Positions 6,408 through 13,555 of a DNA stretch of 15,966 nt are shown piece by piece. The notes below the pieces were generated by a model, which did not search any database, was not told the origin of the DNA, and was given only the letters and a program-made list of their open reading frames with translations. This DNA comes from an uncultured Steroidobacter sp. Its GTDB lineage: Bacteria > Pseudomonadota > Gammaproteobacteria > Steroidobacterales > Steroidobacteraceae. The stretch lies in contig CAMLEO010000156.1 in assembly GCA_946478975.1 (NCBI GenBank), positions 1-15,966 on the forward strand. Reading direction: 5' to 3'. Both the position numbers and the translations under genes were made by a program. Position 1 is the first letter of the stretch, and each line of letters starts with the position of its first letter.

Positions 6408-6791
6408 TCAACGCAGCGGCGCCGGCTTCTTCGGCAGCACCGTCGGATACGGAATGCTCAGTTCTTTCAGCCGGTCCAGGTAGTTCTGCCATTTCTGCGG
6501 CCGGTCCCGGCCGAGCTCGTACAGGTACGCCCAGGTGTACAAGCCGGTGTCATGACCGTCGTCGAACACCAGCTTCACCGCGTAGTTGCCGACCGGTTCG
6601 ACTTTGCTGATCCCGACCTCGTGCTTGCCGAGCTGCAGCTGCTCTTGTCCCGGCCCGTGGCCGCGGACCTCGGCTGAGGGCGAGTACACGCGCAAGTATT
6701 CATACGGCAGCTCGAACACCGAGCCGTCGTCGAAGCTCACTTCGAGCACGCGCGACTTGGTGCGCGATTTGATGTTTGTCGGGTGCGGCAT
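6408..6791 (-). CDS. DUF971 / gamma-butyrobetaine hydroxylase N-terminal-like protein
   Basis: This 127-residue protein matches the DUF971 (GBBH-like N-terminal) family: VSFDDGSVFELPYEYLRVYSPSAEV, then HEVGISKVEPVGNYAVKLVFDDGHDTGLYTW, and a WQNYLDRL near the end. Related domains in Fe–S carrier proteins and hydroxylases are small beta-rich, sometimes metal-binding modules, but the stand-alone bacterial form has no proven function. It begins six bases after the hslU stop with no Shine-Dalgarno. The same neighbour order, hslV–hslU–DUF971, occurs in Pseudomonas, where polyhydroxyalkanoate genes then intervene before ubiE. Here ubiE follows after about 110 bases, a gap with a short CTGCC/GGCAG hairpin (6380–6394) and nothing else I recognise. 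Confidence 0.88.
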   Translation of the reverse strand: MPHPTNIKSRTKSRVLEVSFDDGSVFELPYEYLRVYSPSAEVRGHGPGQEQLQLGKHEVGISKVEPVGNYAVKLVFDDGHDTGLYTWAYLYELGRDRPQKWQNYLDRLKELSIPYPTVLPKKPAPLR

Positions 6792-6797
6792 GGACGT

Positions 6798-8132
6798 TTA
6801 CAGAATGTAACGCGTCAAATCTTCATCCTTCACCAGCTCGCCCAGGTGCTTGTCGACGTACTGCGCATCGACGGTGACGCTGAAGCCATTGCGATCCGCC
6901 GCTTCATACGACAGCACTTCCAGCAATCGTTCGAGCACCGTGTGCAGGCGGCGGGCACCGATGTTTTCAGTGCGCTCGTTTACTTGATACGCGACCTCGG
7001 CGATGCGGCGCACGCCGCTTTCGTCGAAGTTCAGCGTCACACCTTCGGTCGCGAGCAGCGCTTTGTACTGCGTGCACAGCGACGCATCGGGCTCGGTCAG
7101 GATGCGAATGAAATCTTCGACCTTGAGTGCATCGAGCTCGACACGAATCGGAAAGCGGCCCTGCAGCTCGGGAATCAGGTCCGAGGGCTTGGACATATGG
7201 AACGCGCCGGAGGCGATGAACAGGATGTGATCCGTCTTCACCATGCCGTGCTTGGTGCTGACCGTGCTGCCTTCGACCAGCGGCAGCAGGTCGCGCTGCA
7301 CGCCTTCGCGAGAAACATCGGCGCCGTGCGTTTCCTGCCGGCGCGCGATCTTGTCGATTTCGTCGATGAACACGATGCCGTTCTGCTCGGCGTTCTGCAG
7401 CGCGCGCAGCTTGAGCTCTTCCTCGTTGATCATCTTCGCGGCTTCTTCGTCCGTCAGCAGCTTGAATGCTTCGCGCACTTTGACTTTGCGAGTCTTGGTG
7501 CGGGAGCAGCCGAGGTTGGAGAACATGCTTTGCAACTGCTGCGTCAGATCTTCCATCCCAGCGGGCGCCATGATTTCGACGCCTACTGGCAACGCACGCA
7601 CTTCGACTTCGATCTCACGATCGTCGAGCTGGCCTTCGCGCAGCATCTTGCGAAACTTCTGCCGCGTGTCGCCGTCGCGAGGATTGGGTTCTGGATCGCT
7701 GGTGAAGCCGAGGCTCTTCGGCCGAGGCAGCAACGCATCGAGCACGCGCTCTTCGGCAGCATCCATCGCGCGGTGACGAACCTTTTCCATTTCTTCTTCG
7801 CGCGTCATTTTGACGGCGACATCCATCAGGTCCTTGATGATGGAATCGACCTCGCGGCCGACGTAACCGACTTCGGTGAACTTGGTGGCTTCGACTTTGA
7901 TGAATGGAGCACGCGCCAGGCGCGCTAGACGGCGAGCGATTTCGGTTTTGCCGACGCCGGTCGGGCCGATCATCAGAATGTTTTTCGGCGTGATCTCGGC
8001 GCGCAGCGCTTCGGCGACCTGCATGCGGCGCCAGCGATTACGCAGCGCGATGGCGACCGCGCGCTTGGCCGCACCCTGCCCGACAATGTGCTTGTCGAGC
8101 TCCTGGACGATTTCTCTAGGCGTCATGGACAT
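6798..8132 (-). CDS. hslU: ATP-dependent protease ATPase subunit HslU (ClpY)
   Basis: HslU is the hexameric AAA+ unfoldase that feeds substrates into the HslV proteolytic chamber. The 444-residue sequence has Walker A GPTGVGKT (56–63), the substrate-gripping pore loop GYVG (89–92), the HslU-specific I domain over roughly 110–240, Walker B IVFIDEID (253–260), and the segment [15 protein letters not shown]. The C-terminal tail [12 protein letters not shown] inserts into HslV to activate it and is intact. It starts ten bases after hslV; the nearest Shine-Dalgarno-like motif is GAGG about 13 bases away, so coupling is likely. A second in-frame ATG lies two codons on. Confidence 0.98.
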   Translation of the reverse strand: MSMTPREIVQELDKHIVGQGAAKRAVAIALRNRWRRMQVAEALRAEITPKNILMIGPTGVGKTEIARRLARLARAPFIKVEATKFTEVGYVGREVDSIIKDLMDVAVKMTREEEMEKVRHRAMDAAEERVLDALLPRPKSLGFTSDPEPNPRDGDTRQKFRKMLREGQLDDREIEVEVRALPVGVEIMAPAGMEDLTQQLQSMFSNLGCSRTKTRKVKVREAFKLLTDEEAAKMINEEELKLRALQNAEQNGIVFIDEIDKIARRQETHGADVSREGVQRDLLPLVEGSTVSTKHGMVKTDHILFIASGAFHMSKPSDLIPELQGRFPIRVELDALKVEDFIRILTEPDASLCTQYKALLATEGVTLNFDESGVRRIAEVAYQVNERTENIGARRLHTVLERLLEVLSYEAADRNGFSVTVDAQYVDKHLGELVKDEDLTRYIL

Positions 8133-8142
8133 TGACTGATGA

Positions 8143-8676
8143 CTACCTCAGCTCTTCGAGCGTGAGATTGCGATTGGTGTAAATACAAATGTCGGCGGCG
8201 ATGTTCAGCGCCTTCTCGACGATGGTGCGCGCGTCGAGCTCGGTGTTTTGTAACAACGCTCGCGCGGCGGATTGAGCGTACGCGCCGCCCGAGCCGATCG
8301 CCATGATGTCGTCTTCGGGCTCGATCACGTCGCCGTTGCCCGACACGATGAATGAGCTCTTGGTGTCGGCGACGCACAGCAGGGCTTCCAGCCGGCGCAG
8401 GCTGCGATCGCTGCGCCAGTCCTTGGCGAGCTCGATGGCGGCGCGAGTGAGATTGCCGTACTGCTGCAACTTGGCTTCGAAGCGCTCGAACAGCGTGAAC
8501 GCATCGGCGGTGCCGCCGGCGAAGCCTGCCAGCACTTTGCCGTCATAAAGCCGCCGCACCTTGCGGGCGTTGCCTTTCATGACGGTGTTTCCTAACGAGA
8601 CCTGCCCGTCGCCGCCGATGCAGACGATGCCGTTGCGGCGGACGGAAAGGATGGTAGTGGCGTGGGCTTGTTCCAT
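8143..8676 (-). CDS. hslV: ATP-dependent protease subunit HslV (ClpQ)
   Basis: HslV is the bacterial proteasome-like threonine peptidase that forms a double hexamer capped by HslU. The mature N-terminal threonine is found in [10 protein letters not shown]; here six residues (MEQAHA) precede Thr7 and must be removed, compared with a single Met in E. coli. Other landmarks are [50 protein letters not shown], and [14 protein letters not shown]. Length is 177 residues (176 in E. coli). No Shine-Dalgarno precedes the ATG at 8676, and no other start codon could supply the conserved N-terminus. xerC ends 47 bases upstream. A CCCTTCAA close to a sigma-32 −35 lies at 8705–8698, but no usable −10 exists before the ATG. 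Confidence 0.98.
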   Translation of the reverse strand: MEQAHATTILSVRRNGIVCIGGDGQVSLGNTVMKGNARKVRRLYDGKVLAGFAGGTADAFTLFERFEAKLQQYGNLTRAAIELAKDWRSDRSLRRLEALLCVADTKSSFIVSGNGDVIEPEDDIMAIGSGGAYAQSAARALLQNTELDARTIVEKALNIAADICIYTNRNLTLEELR

Positions 8677-8723
8677 TGGACCAGGTCAGGGACGGATTTG
8701 AAGGGCGGGCGCCGGATTATGGC

Positions 8724-9653
8724 TCACCCCTTCTTGCGCGCGCGAGGGTGGGCCGCCTCGTATATTTCGGCGAGGTGCTGAAAATCAAGGTGCGTGTAGA
8801 TCTGAGTCGTTGCGATTTTGGCGTGGCCGAGCAGCTCCTGAACGCCGCGCAGGTCGTGGCTCGATTCGAGGATGTGGGTCGCGAACGAGTGGCGGAACAT
8901 ATGCGGGTGGACGTGGACGCTGAGGCCCTGGCGTTTCGCCCATTCCGCGACGAGCTTCTGCACGGTGCGCGGGCTGATGCGGTCGCCGCGCTTACCGACG
9001 AACAAGGCTCGGGTCTTGACCGAGGCCAGCTTGGAGCGTTCCAGCAGCCAGTGGCGAATGGCAGCCACGGCTTGCCGTCCCATCGGCACGATTCGATCTT
9101 TGCTGCCTTTGCCGTGCACGCGGACCATGCCATCGTCGAGGTCGATGTGGTTTTTGTCGTTATCGAGCCCCACCAGCTCAGCCAGGCGCAGGCCCGAGGA
9201 ATAGAACAATTCCATGATGGCCTTGTCGCGCACGCTCACTTCGTCGTCGGTGCGGAAGCTGAGCAGGCGCGCCATCTGATCCACATCGATCGTCGCTGGC
9301 AGTTCCTTCTTCGCCTTGGGCACGGTGACGCCGATGGCCGGATTCGATTTCACGACCGGCAGCTCGTCATTCTCGTCGTGAGGCCGCAGCAGGAAGTTAT
9401 AAAAACTGCGGATCGCGCTCAGCCGTCGCTGGATCGAGCGGGAGTTGGCGCCGTGATGATGCTCGGCGGCGGCAAACATGCGCACGTGCTGATGATCGAC
9501 CTGCTGCCAGTGGCTGATGCCGTACTTGTCGCAGTGGGCGACGAAGCGTTTCAGGTCGCGGCGGTAATTGGAATCCGTGTGCGGCGACATCTGCCGCTCG
9601 CCGGAAAGATACGAAAAGAAACGCGGCAGCCAGGCGAGTGCGGATTCATCCAT
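8724..9653 (-). CDS. xerC: Tyrosine recombinase XerC
   Basis: XerC and XerD resolve chromosome dimers at dif during division under control of FtsK. The 309-residue protein has an N-terminal SAM-like core-binding domain (residues about 5–90) and a C-terminal catalytic domain. Catalytic residues are all visible: Arg156 in SGLRLAEL, the lysine of GKGSKDR (182), His251 and Arg254 in HPHMFRHSFATH, His277 in LLGHAKIATTQIYTHLD and nucleophile Tyr286. It is XerC rather than XerD or a phage integrase because of its neighbours: dapF and a DUF484 gene directly upstream, as in E. coli. The gene begins 28 bases after the DUF484 stop with only a weak ribosome-binding motif. Confidence 0.95.
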   Translation of the reverse strand: MDESALAWLPRFFSYLSGERQMSPHTDSNYRRDLKRFVAHCDKYGISHWQQVDHQHVRMFAAAEHHHGANSRSIQRRLSAIRSFYNFLLRPHDENDELPVVKSNPAIGVTVPKAKKELPATIDVDQMARLLSFRTDDEVSVRDKAIMELFYSSGLRLAELVGLDNDKNHIDLDDGMVRVHGKGSKDRIVPMGRQAVAAIRHWLLERSKLASVKTRALFVGKRGDRISPRTVQKLVAEWAKRQGLSVHVHPHMFRHSFATHILESSHDLRGVQELLGHAKIATTQIYTHLDFQHLAEIYEAAHPRARKKG

Positions 9654-9681
9654 GGCTCAGCGCCTGGCCATCAACGTTCGA

Positions 9682-10485
9682 TCAGGCCGCCGCGACGGCT
9701 TCGCTCACCAGGTCGCCGATGCGCGCGAGGAAGTCCGTGCTCATGGTCGGATGGAAGCGCTGCGCGTCGGGGCTGCCGATCGCGAGCAGGCCGAAGCCCA
9801 CTTCACGGCCCAGCGGCACCAGCGCGGCGGAGCCGATTTCGATCGTGCCGGCGCCGAACAGGAAGTCCCGCTGGCTGTCGCGAATCTGGCCGCAGCGGGG
9901 CCGCGACGATTCGAACAGCGTTTCAAACATTTTCAATTCGGGCGCGTTGGCGTCGACCAGGCGCAGATGACGGCTGTCGATGGTTGCCAGGCCGCTCGCG
10001 CGCGTCGGCGCCAGCAACAGCAACCATTCGGACGCGCCGAAGTCCTCGCGCAGCGATGTTTCCATCGAGTCGAGCAGCGTCGTCGCATTGCGCGACTTCA
10101 CCAGGCGGCAGGCGAGGCGATGAATCTTGGCAGCGAGCACGTCGTTGCCGCGTGCCACGTCGATGAGCTCGCGCAGCCGTGTTTCGAGCGCCTGATTCTT
10201 GTCACGCAGCGCCTGCACCTGGCGCTCGACCAGCGACACCGTCGCCGCGCCCCGGTTGTGAGGCAGCTTGAGCTTGGTGAGCAGGCCGGAGTGACGTTCG
10301 AAGAAATCGGGATTGTGTTGCAGGTAGTCGGCGATGGTCGTTTCGCTCAGCGCAGGAACCTGGGCGCCTGCTTCGTCACCGGACTTGCCGCTGCCCGCGG
10401 CGTTGAGAGCTTCCACATCGACACCGCGGACCGGTTGCTTGCTCATGGCGCCTCGATTGTCTGTCTCTTGAATTTGTTTGCTCAT
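9682..10485 (-). CDS. DUF484 family protein (YigA-like)
   Basis: The protein matches DUF484, a family nearly always found between dapF and xerC in gammaproteobacteria. Visible features are TIADYLQHNPDFFERH, a central helical segment with VERQVQALRDKNQALETRLREL (coiled coil), and a GAF-like C-terminal domain with SAALVPLGREVGFGLLAIGSPDAQRFHP. Its function is unproven. Two plausible starts encode the same opening MSKQ: ATG at 10485, seven bases after the dapF stop (267 residues), and ATG at 10446, with GAGG four bases upstream (254 residues). I give the longer form because of its spacing to dapF, without certainty; the E. coli protein is shorter (235), and the first 30 or so residues look disordered. 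Confidence 0.87.
   Translation of the reverse strand: MSKQIQETDNRGAMSKQPVRGVDVEALNAAGSGKSGDEAGAQVPALSETTIADYLQHNPDFFERHSGLLTKLKLPHNRGAATVSLVERQVQALRDKNQALETRLRELIDVARGNDVLAAKIHRLACRLVKSRNATTLLDSMETSLREDFGASEWLLLLAPTRASGLATIDSRHLRLVDANAPELKMFETLFESSRPRCGQIRDSQRDFLFGAGTIEIGSAALVPLGREVGFGLLAIGSPDAQRFHPTMSTDFLARIGDLVSEAVAAA
10435..10485 (-). repeat. Duplicated start-codon sequence ATGAGCAARCAA
   Basis: The 12-base sequence ATGAGCAAACAA at 10485–10474 recurs as ATGAGCAAGCAA at 10446–10435, 39 bases apart and in frame, so that both copies encode MSKQ. Both could be translation starts of the DUF484 gene. It may be a small duplication or coincidence. Confidence 0.5.
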
Positions 10486-10492
10486 GCGGCGA

Positions 10493-11317
10493 TCAAACAT
10501 CCACCGTTCCTTCGAAGACGGCAACCGCCGGCCCCGTGAGCCACAGCGATTCACCCGGCCCGGGCCAGCGCACGATCATGCGTCCGCCCGGGGCGTCTAC
10601 CTGCACTTCCTCCTGCAGTAGACCCAATCGACGTCCAACCGCGACTGCCGCGCATGCGCCTGTGCCGCAGGCCTGCGTTTCCCCCACACCGCGCTCGAAC
10701 ACTCGCAGCTTGATGTGAGTCGGGCTGACGACTTCCATGAAGCCGACATTGGTCCGGTTGGGAAAGCGGGAATGATTCTCCACGGCGGGCCCGAGAGTGT
10801 CCACGGGCGCACTGCTCACGGAAGGGACTTGCATCACCGCGTGCGGGTTGCCCATCGACACGGCGCTGATCTGCAGTTCTTTCTCGCCCACGCGCAGTGG
10901 ATAGACATCAGCTTCGCGTGAGGCCTCGAACGGCAACGCGGATGGTGAAAAATTCGGCACGCCCATATCGAGCGACACCCAGCCGTCGTCTCGCAACATG
11001 CCTTGCACCCGGCCGCCGGGGCTGTCCATGTTCACTAGCGGTTTGCCGAGCTTGCGCGCGACCATGCTGGCGATGCATCGGGCGCCGTTCCCGCATTGCT
11101 CGACCTCGGAACCGTCGGCATTGAAGATGCGATAGAACACGTCCACGTCGGCCGCGCTCGGCGGCATCAACACCAACGCTTGATCGAAACCGATGCCGAG
11201 ACGGCGATCGGCGAGGCGGCGAAACACTTCGGCGGAAGGCAGGTCCGTGCCGGCCGGGGCGTCGAATACGATGAAGTCGTTGCCCAGGCCCTGCATCTTG
11301 GTAAACGAAAGGCGCAT
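10493..11317 (-). CDS. dapF: Diaminopimelate epimerase
   Basis: DapF converts LL- to meso-diaminopimelate, the direct precursor of lysine and of the peptidoglycan cross-link residue, by a cofactor-free two-base mechanism. The two catalytic cysteines are present: Cys75 in EQCGNGARC and Cys217 in QACGTGACAAVAVGRR. Other landmarks are the N-terminal FTKMQGLGNDFIVFD, MDSPGGR and GNPHAV. The 274-residue length equals that of E. coli. The ATG at 11317 starts at the family N-terminus; an in-frame TTG at 11368 is not needed. There is no Shine-Dalgarno, but a −10-like TATGCT lies six bases upstream. dapF is the first gene of the nine-gene minus-strand operon and is divergent from the parA-like gene. 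Confidence 0.98.
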   Translation of the reverse strand: MRLSFTKMQGLGNDFIVFDAPAGTDLPSAEVFRRLADRRLGIGFDQALVLMPPSAADVDVFYRIFNADGSEVEQCGNGARCIASMVARKLGKPLVNMDSPGGRVQGMLRDDGWVSLDMGVPNFSPSALPFEASREADVYPLRVGEKELQISAVSMGNPHAVMQVPSVSSAPVDTLGPAVENHSRFPNRTNVGFMEVVSPTHIKLRVFERGVGETQACGTGACAAVAVGRRLGLLQEEVQVDAPGGRMIVRWPGPGESLWLTGPAVAVFEGTVDV

Positions 11318-11323
11318 GGGACA

Positions 11324-11329
11324 AGCATA
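11324..11329 (-). promoter_or_regulatory. −10-like element before dapF, possible leaderless start
   Basis: On the minus strand TATGCT matches the −10 consensus at 4 of 6 positions and ends six bases before the dapF ATG, the same geometry as at the LOG gene. A −35-like GTCACG 17 bases upstream is weak (3 of 6). If used, this promoter would yield an essentially leaderless operon mRNA. Tentative. Confidence 0.3.
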
Positions 11330-11347
11330 CGTCAAAGCGTCGGGTTC

Positions 11348-11376
11348 GTGACATTTGTAGACGCTCAATTTAAGTT
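11348..11376 (+). promoter_or_regulatory. Candidate promoter of the parA-like gene
   Basis: GTGACA at 11348–11353 matches the −35 consensus at 5 of 6, followed by a 17-base spacer and TAAGTT at 11371–11376 (3 of 6). Initiation near 11383 would give a leader of about 29 bases containing the GAGGGA ribosome-binding site. The region is shared with the divergent dapF promoter. Confidence 0.35.
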
Positions 11377-11411
11377 ACCGCCCGGATTCGACCTGCGAAG
11401 CGAGGGATTTC

Positions 11412-12053
11412 ATGCGCCACGTGATGGTAATGAACTCTAAAGGCGGCAGCGGCAAGAGCACTCTGGCCACCAACATCGCGACTCATTTCGCGAGCGAAGG
11501 CGCCAAGGTGACATTGGCCGACTACGACCCTCAACGCAGCAGCCTGGACTGGCTGTCGCTGCGGCCGGAGGATCTGCCTCGAATCAACGGGGTCCCGGCG
11601 TTCGATGAAGGTGTGAGAAACGTGCCGCGCGATACCGAAGTGCTGGTGATCGACGCGCCGGCGCGCACGCACGGCTCGGAAATGAACGAGCTGGTGCGCC
11701 GGGCCGAGACTATACTCATCCCGGTGATGCCCTCGCCGATCGATATGAAGGCCAGCCTGCATTTCATGGAAGAACTGCTGGAGCTGGGCAAGGTGCAGCG
11801 ACAACAGGCGCGCCTCGGCATGGTCGCCAATCGCGTGCGCGAGAACACCCTGGCGTTCGACGAGCTCGATCAATATCTAGGCAAGCTCAAGGTGCCGTAC
11901 CTCGGCCAGCTGCGCCAGTCGACGAATTACCTGCGCGCGTACCAGCGAGGCATGGGCATTTTCGAGCTGCCCGAATATCTCGCCGGCCCGGATTGGGAAC
12001 AATGGAAGCCGATCACCAAATGGCTCGACAGCAAAAAGAGCCAGCCTGCCTAG
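11412..12053 (+). CDS. Orphan ParA/MinD-family ATPase
   Basis: The 213-residue protein is a deviant-Walker-A ATPase: SKGGSGKST with signature Lys10 and P-loop Lys15, the A' motif ADYDPQRS (Asp37/Asp39) and Walker B VLVIDAPA (Asp81). ParA proteins dimerise on ATP and bind DNA non-specifically to position chromosomes, plasmids or protein complexes. No parB or cargo-type gene lies beside it: dapF is divergent and the SDR gene converges. It is therefore not the main chromosomal parA, which sits next to parB near the origin. A TTG-free ATG at 11412 follows GAGGGA by five bases. The short length and lack of an N-terminal helix-turn-helix fit a type Ib or cargo-positioning ATPase; the cargo is unknown. 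Confidence 0.85.
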   Translation: MRHVMVMNSKGGSGKSTLATNIATHFASEGAKVTLADYDPQRSSLDWLSLRPEDLPRINGVPAFDEGVRNVPRDTEVLVIDAPARTHGSEMNELVRRAETILIPVMPSPIDMKASLHFMEELLELGKVQRQQARLGMVANRVRENTLAFDELDQYLGKLKVPYLGQLRQSTNYLRAYQRGMGIFELPEYLAGPDWEQWKPITKWLDSKKSQPA

Positions 12054-12064
12054 TCCAGGCTGGC
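12032..12064 (-). terminator. Intrinsic terminator of the SDR gene, inside the end of parA
   Basis: A perfect 9-bp GC-rich stem, GCCAGCCTG (12040–12048) with CAGGCTGGC (12056–12064), encloses a 7-base loop that contains the CTAG with both stop codons. Read on the minus strand, the stem is followed at once by TCTTTTTG (12039–12032), the U-tract of an intrinsic terminator. On the plus strand no T-tract follows, so it should terminate the SDR transcript much better than the parA transcript. Confidence 0.75.
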
Positions 12065-12928
12065 GCGAATTCCCGCTTCGTAATCGGCGTATTTCAGCTT
12101 CACGCCCAGGTGTTTCAACATCCGCTCGTTGCCGACGCGGCGGGACTCGTTGAGGAACGACAGGCGCTCCGGGCTGAACGTGAGCTGCGCTTCTTCCATT
12201 GAGACTCGCGGCGGCAAAGGCAGGCCGGCGATCTTCGCCACCGCATCGACGAACGCGGTCGAGCTGATCGAATGGCCGTCGGTGACGTTGTAAACGCCGC
12301 GCGCTTCCTTGTTCAAAACGGCCAGCTCGCACGCGGTGACCAGGTCATCGACGTGAATGCGATTGCTGATGCCGGCGTCCTCGGGGCACACCACCGGTTC
12401 GCGTTGTTTCAGGCGCTCCAGCGGCAGCCGGCCCGGCCCATAAATTCCCGGCACTCGTAACACGACGCGTCGGACGCGACGCTCGGTACACCACACGCGT
12501 GTCATTTCTTCCGCACTCACCCGGCGCCGGGCGCGCTCGGTGCGAGGCTGAACCGGCGTGCTCTCATCGACGAAGCCGCCGTCGGTGTCGCCATAAACGC
12601 CGGTCGTGCTCATGTACACGAAGGCCTTGGGCGGCACGAACGCCAGGTGCAGAAAGCGGTCGAGCCGCAGATCGCTCTCGCCGACGTTCGGCGGCGGGGC
12701 CAGGTACACGATCGCCTCCTGGTCGAGGCGCTCCGGAATGCTCGCGCCCGCCCGGACCCGATCGAGGTCGATGACGATGGCCTTGATGCCCTGGCGCGCC
12801 AGCGCGGAGGCCTTTTCCGAGGTGCGAACCAGCGCGGCGACCTCGAACCGGTCGCGCAGGCGCGCGGCAAGGCGCTGGCCCACATAGCCGCAGCCGGCAA
12901 TCAACACGTGAGGACGGTCGTCAGCCAT
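12050..12928 (-). CDS. NAD(P)-binding epimerase/dehydratase, YeeZ-like atypical SDR
   Basis: This 292-residue Rossmann protein has the nucleotide motif IAGCGYVGQRLA (GxGxxG at 12–17), STTGVYGD at 107–114 followed by GFVDESTPVQPRTERARRR, then RVPGIYGPGR and an RIHVDDL motif, as in extended short-chain dehydrogenases related to E. coli YeeZ. The catalytic YxxxK of classical members is not visible after STTGVYGD, where an Arg-rich stretch stands instead, as is common in this atypical subgroup; the reaction and substrate are therefore unknown. The ATG at 12928 is six bases after GAGG, a good site. The gene is divergent from the GbsR-type regulator and shares an overlapping promoter and operator region with it. 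Its stop overlaps the parA-like gene by four bases. Confidence 0.87.
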   Translation of the reverse strand: MADDRPHVLIAGCGYVGQRLAARLRDRFEVAALVRTSEKASALARQGIKAIVIDLDRVRAGASIPERLDQEAIVYLAPPPNVGESDLRLDRFLHLAFVPPKAFVYMSTTGVYGDTDGGFVDESTPVQPRTERARRRVSAEEMTRVWCTERRVRRVVLRVPGIYGPGRLPLERLKQREPVVCPEDAGISNRIHVDDLVTACELAVLNKEARGVYNVTDGHSISSTAFVDAVAKIAGLPLPPRVSMEEAQLTFSPERLSFLNESRRVGNERMLKHLGVKLKYADYEAGIRASLD

Positions 12929-12957
12929 GCGCGGCCTCGCCTCCCCAACCTGCGGTC

Positions 12958-12986
12958 TTGACTCTATGTCGGTCCATATTTAAATT
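12958..12986 (+). promoter_or_regulatory. Sigma-70 promoter of the GbsR/MarR gene
   Basis: TTGACT (12958–12963, 5 of 6) and TAAATT (12981–12986, 4 of 6) are separated by exactly 17 bases, the best sigma-70 match in the window. Initiation near 12993 falls inside the palindrome at 12984–13003, so a bound regulator would block it. Confidence 0.6.
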
Positions 12987-12990
12987 TCAG
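12961..12990 (-). promoter_or_regulatory. Candidate promoter of the SDR gene
   Basis: On the minus strand CTGAAA (12990–12985, 4 of 6) and TAGAGT (12966–12961, 4 of 6) are 18 bases apart. Initiation near 12954 gives a leader of about 25 bases with the SDR ribosome-binding site. The −35 coincides with one arm of the palindrome. Confidence 0.4.
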
Positions 12991-13003
12991 ATATTCCTGA
13001 AAT
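12984..13003. promoter_or_regulatory. Palindromic operator ATTTCAG-N6-CTGAAAT
   Basis: Perfect 7-base arms at 12984–12990 and 12997–13003 flank a 6-base spacer. It overlaps the −10 and start site of the regulator gene's promoter and the −35 of the divergent SDR promoter. MarR/GbsR-type dimers bind sites of this size, so autoregulation and control of the SDR gene are likely but not shown. Confidence 0.6.
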
Positions 13004-13019
13004 GTCGGATGGATCCAGC

Positions 13020-13541
13020 ATGCAACTCACTCCTACGATGCAACGATGCGTCCTGCATTGGGGCGAAATGGCGAGCCGCTGGGGCGTCAGCCGATCGGTG
13101 GCGCAGATTCACGCCCTGCTGTACCTGGCTCCGCAGCCGCTCACCGCGGACACCATCGCCGAAACGCTGAACGTCGCACGCTCGAACGTCAGCGTCAGCC
13201 TGAAGGAGCTGCAGGCCTGGGACCTGGTCAGCGTGACACATCAACTGGGCGATCGGCGCGACTACTTTCAAGCGCGCAAGGATATCTGGGAAGTGCTCAC
13301 CGCGATCATGGATGGCCGCAAGAAGCGTGAGATCGATCCTACGCTGCTGGTCCTGCGCGAATGCGCGGCCGACGCCAAGAAGGATCCGGAGACGCCCGAG
13401 CAGGTGAAGGAACGCATCGCCGAGATGCGCGAGTTCCTCGAAGAAGTGTCGGGCTGGTACGACCAGATTCGCGCCATGCCGCGGCCCACATTGTTGAAGC
13501 TCATGCGCATGGGCACGCGCGTGGCGAAGATAGTTACCTGA
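13020..13541 (+). CDS. GbsR/MarR family transcriptional regulator
   Basis: The 173-residue protein fits the GbsR-like (COG1510) branch of MarR regulators. A winged helix-turn-helix spans roughly residues 10–85: WGEMASRWGVSRSVAQIHALLYL, LTADTIAETLNVARSNVSVSLKEL as the recognition region, and the wing GDRRDYFQA. A charged helical C-terminal half (TPEQVKERIAEMREFLEEV) probably mediates dimerisation. No ligand is evident. I chose the ATG at 13020 because GGA lies six bases upstream and the predicted transcript starts near 12993; an in-frame ATG at 13002 would add six residues but lies only about ten bases from that start, inside the operator, without a Shine-Dalgarno. Its end is 14 bases from the convergent reductase gene, with no clear terminator between. 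Confidence 0.88.
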   Translation: MQLTPTMQRCVLHWGEMASRWGVSRSVAQIHALLYLAPQPLTADTIAETLNVARSNVSVSLKELQAWDLVSVTHQLGDRRDYFQARKDIWEVLTAIMDGRKKREIDPTLLVLRECAADAKKDPETPEQVKERIAEMREFLEEVSGWYDQIRAMPRPTLLKLMRMGTRVAKIVT

Positions 13542-13555
13542 GGCCACGAGCGAGC

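Noticed and set aside
6783..7928. 381-codon plus-strand frame opposite hslU
   Set aside because: Antisense to an intact HslU; no recognisable motif or ribosome-binding site.
8677..8705. Sigma-32-like promoter before hslV (CCCTTCAA)
   Set aside because: The −35-like part matches well, but the −10 position would overlap the hslV ATG, so transcription would begin inside the gene.
8676..10166. 496-codon plus-strand frame opposite xerC and DUF484
   Set aside because: Shadow frame covering two well-supported genes on the other strand, with low-complexity Arg/Ser-rich parts.
13520..13548. CGTGGC/GCCACG inverted repeat at the end of the GbsR gene
   Set aside because: Only six pairs with a 17-base loop and no T-tract on either strand, so not a credible terminator.
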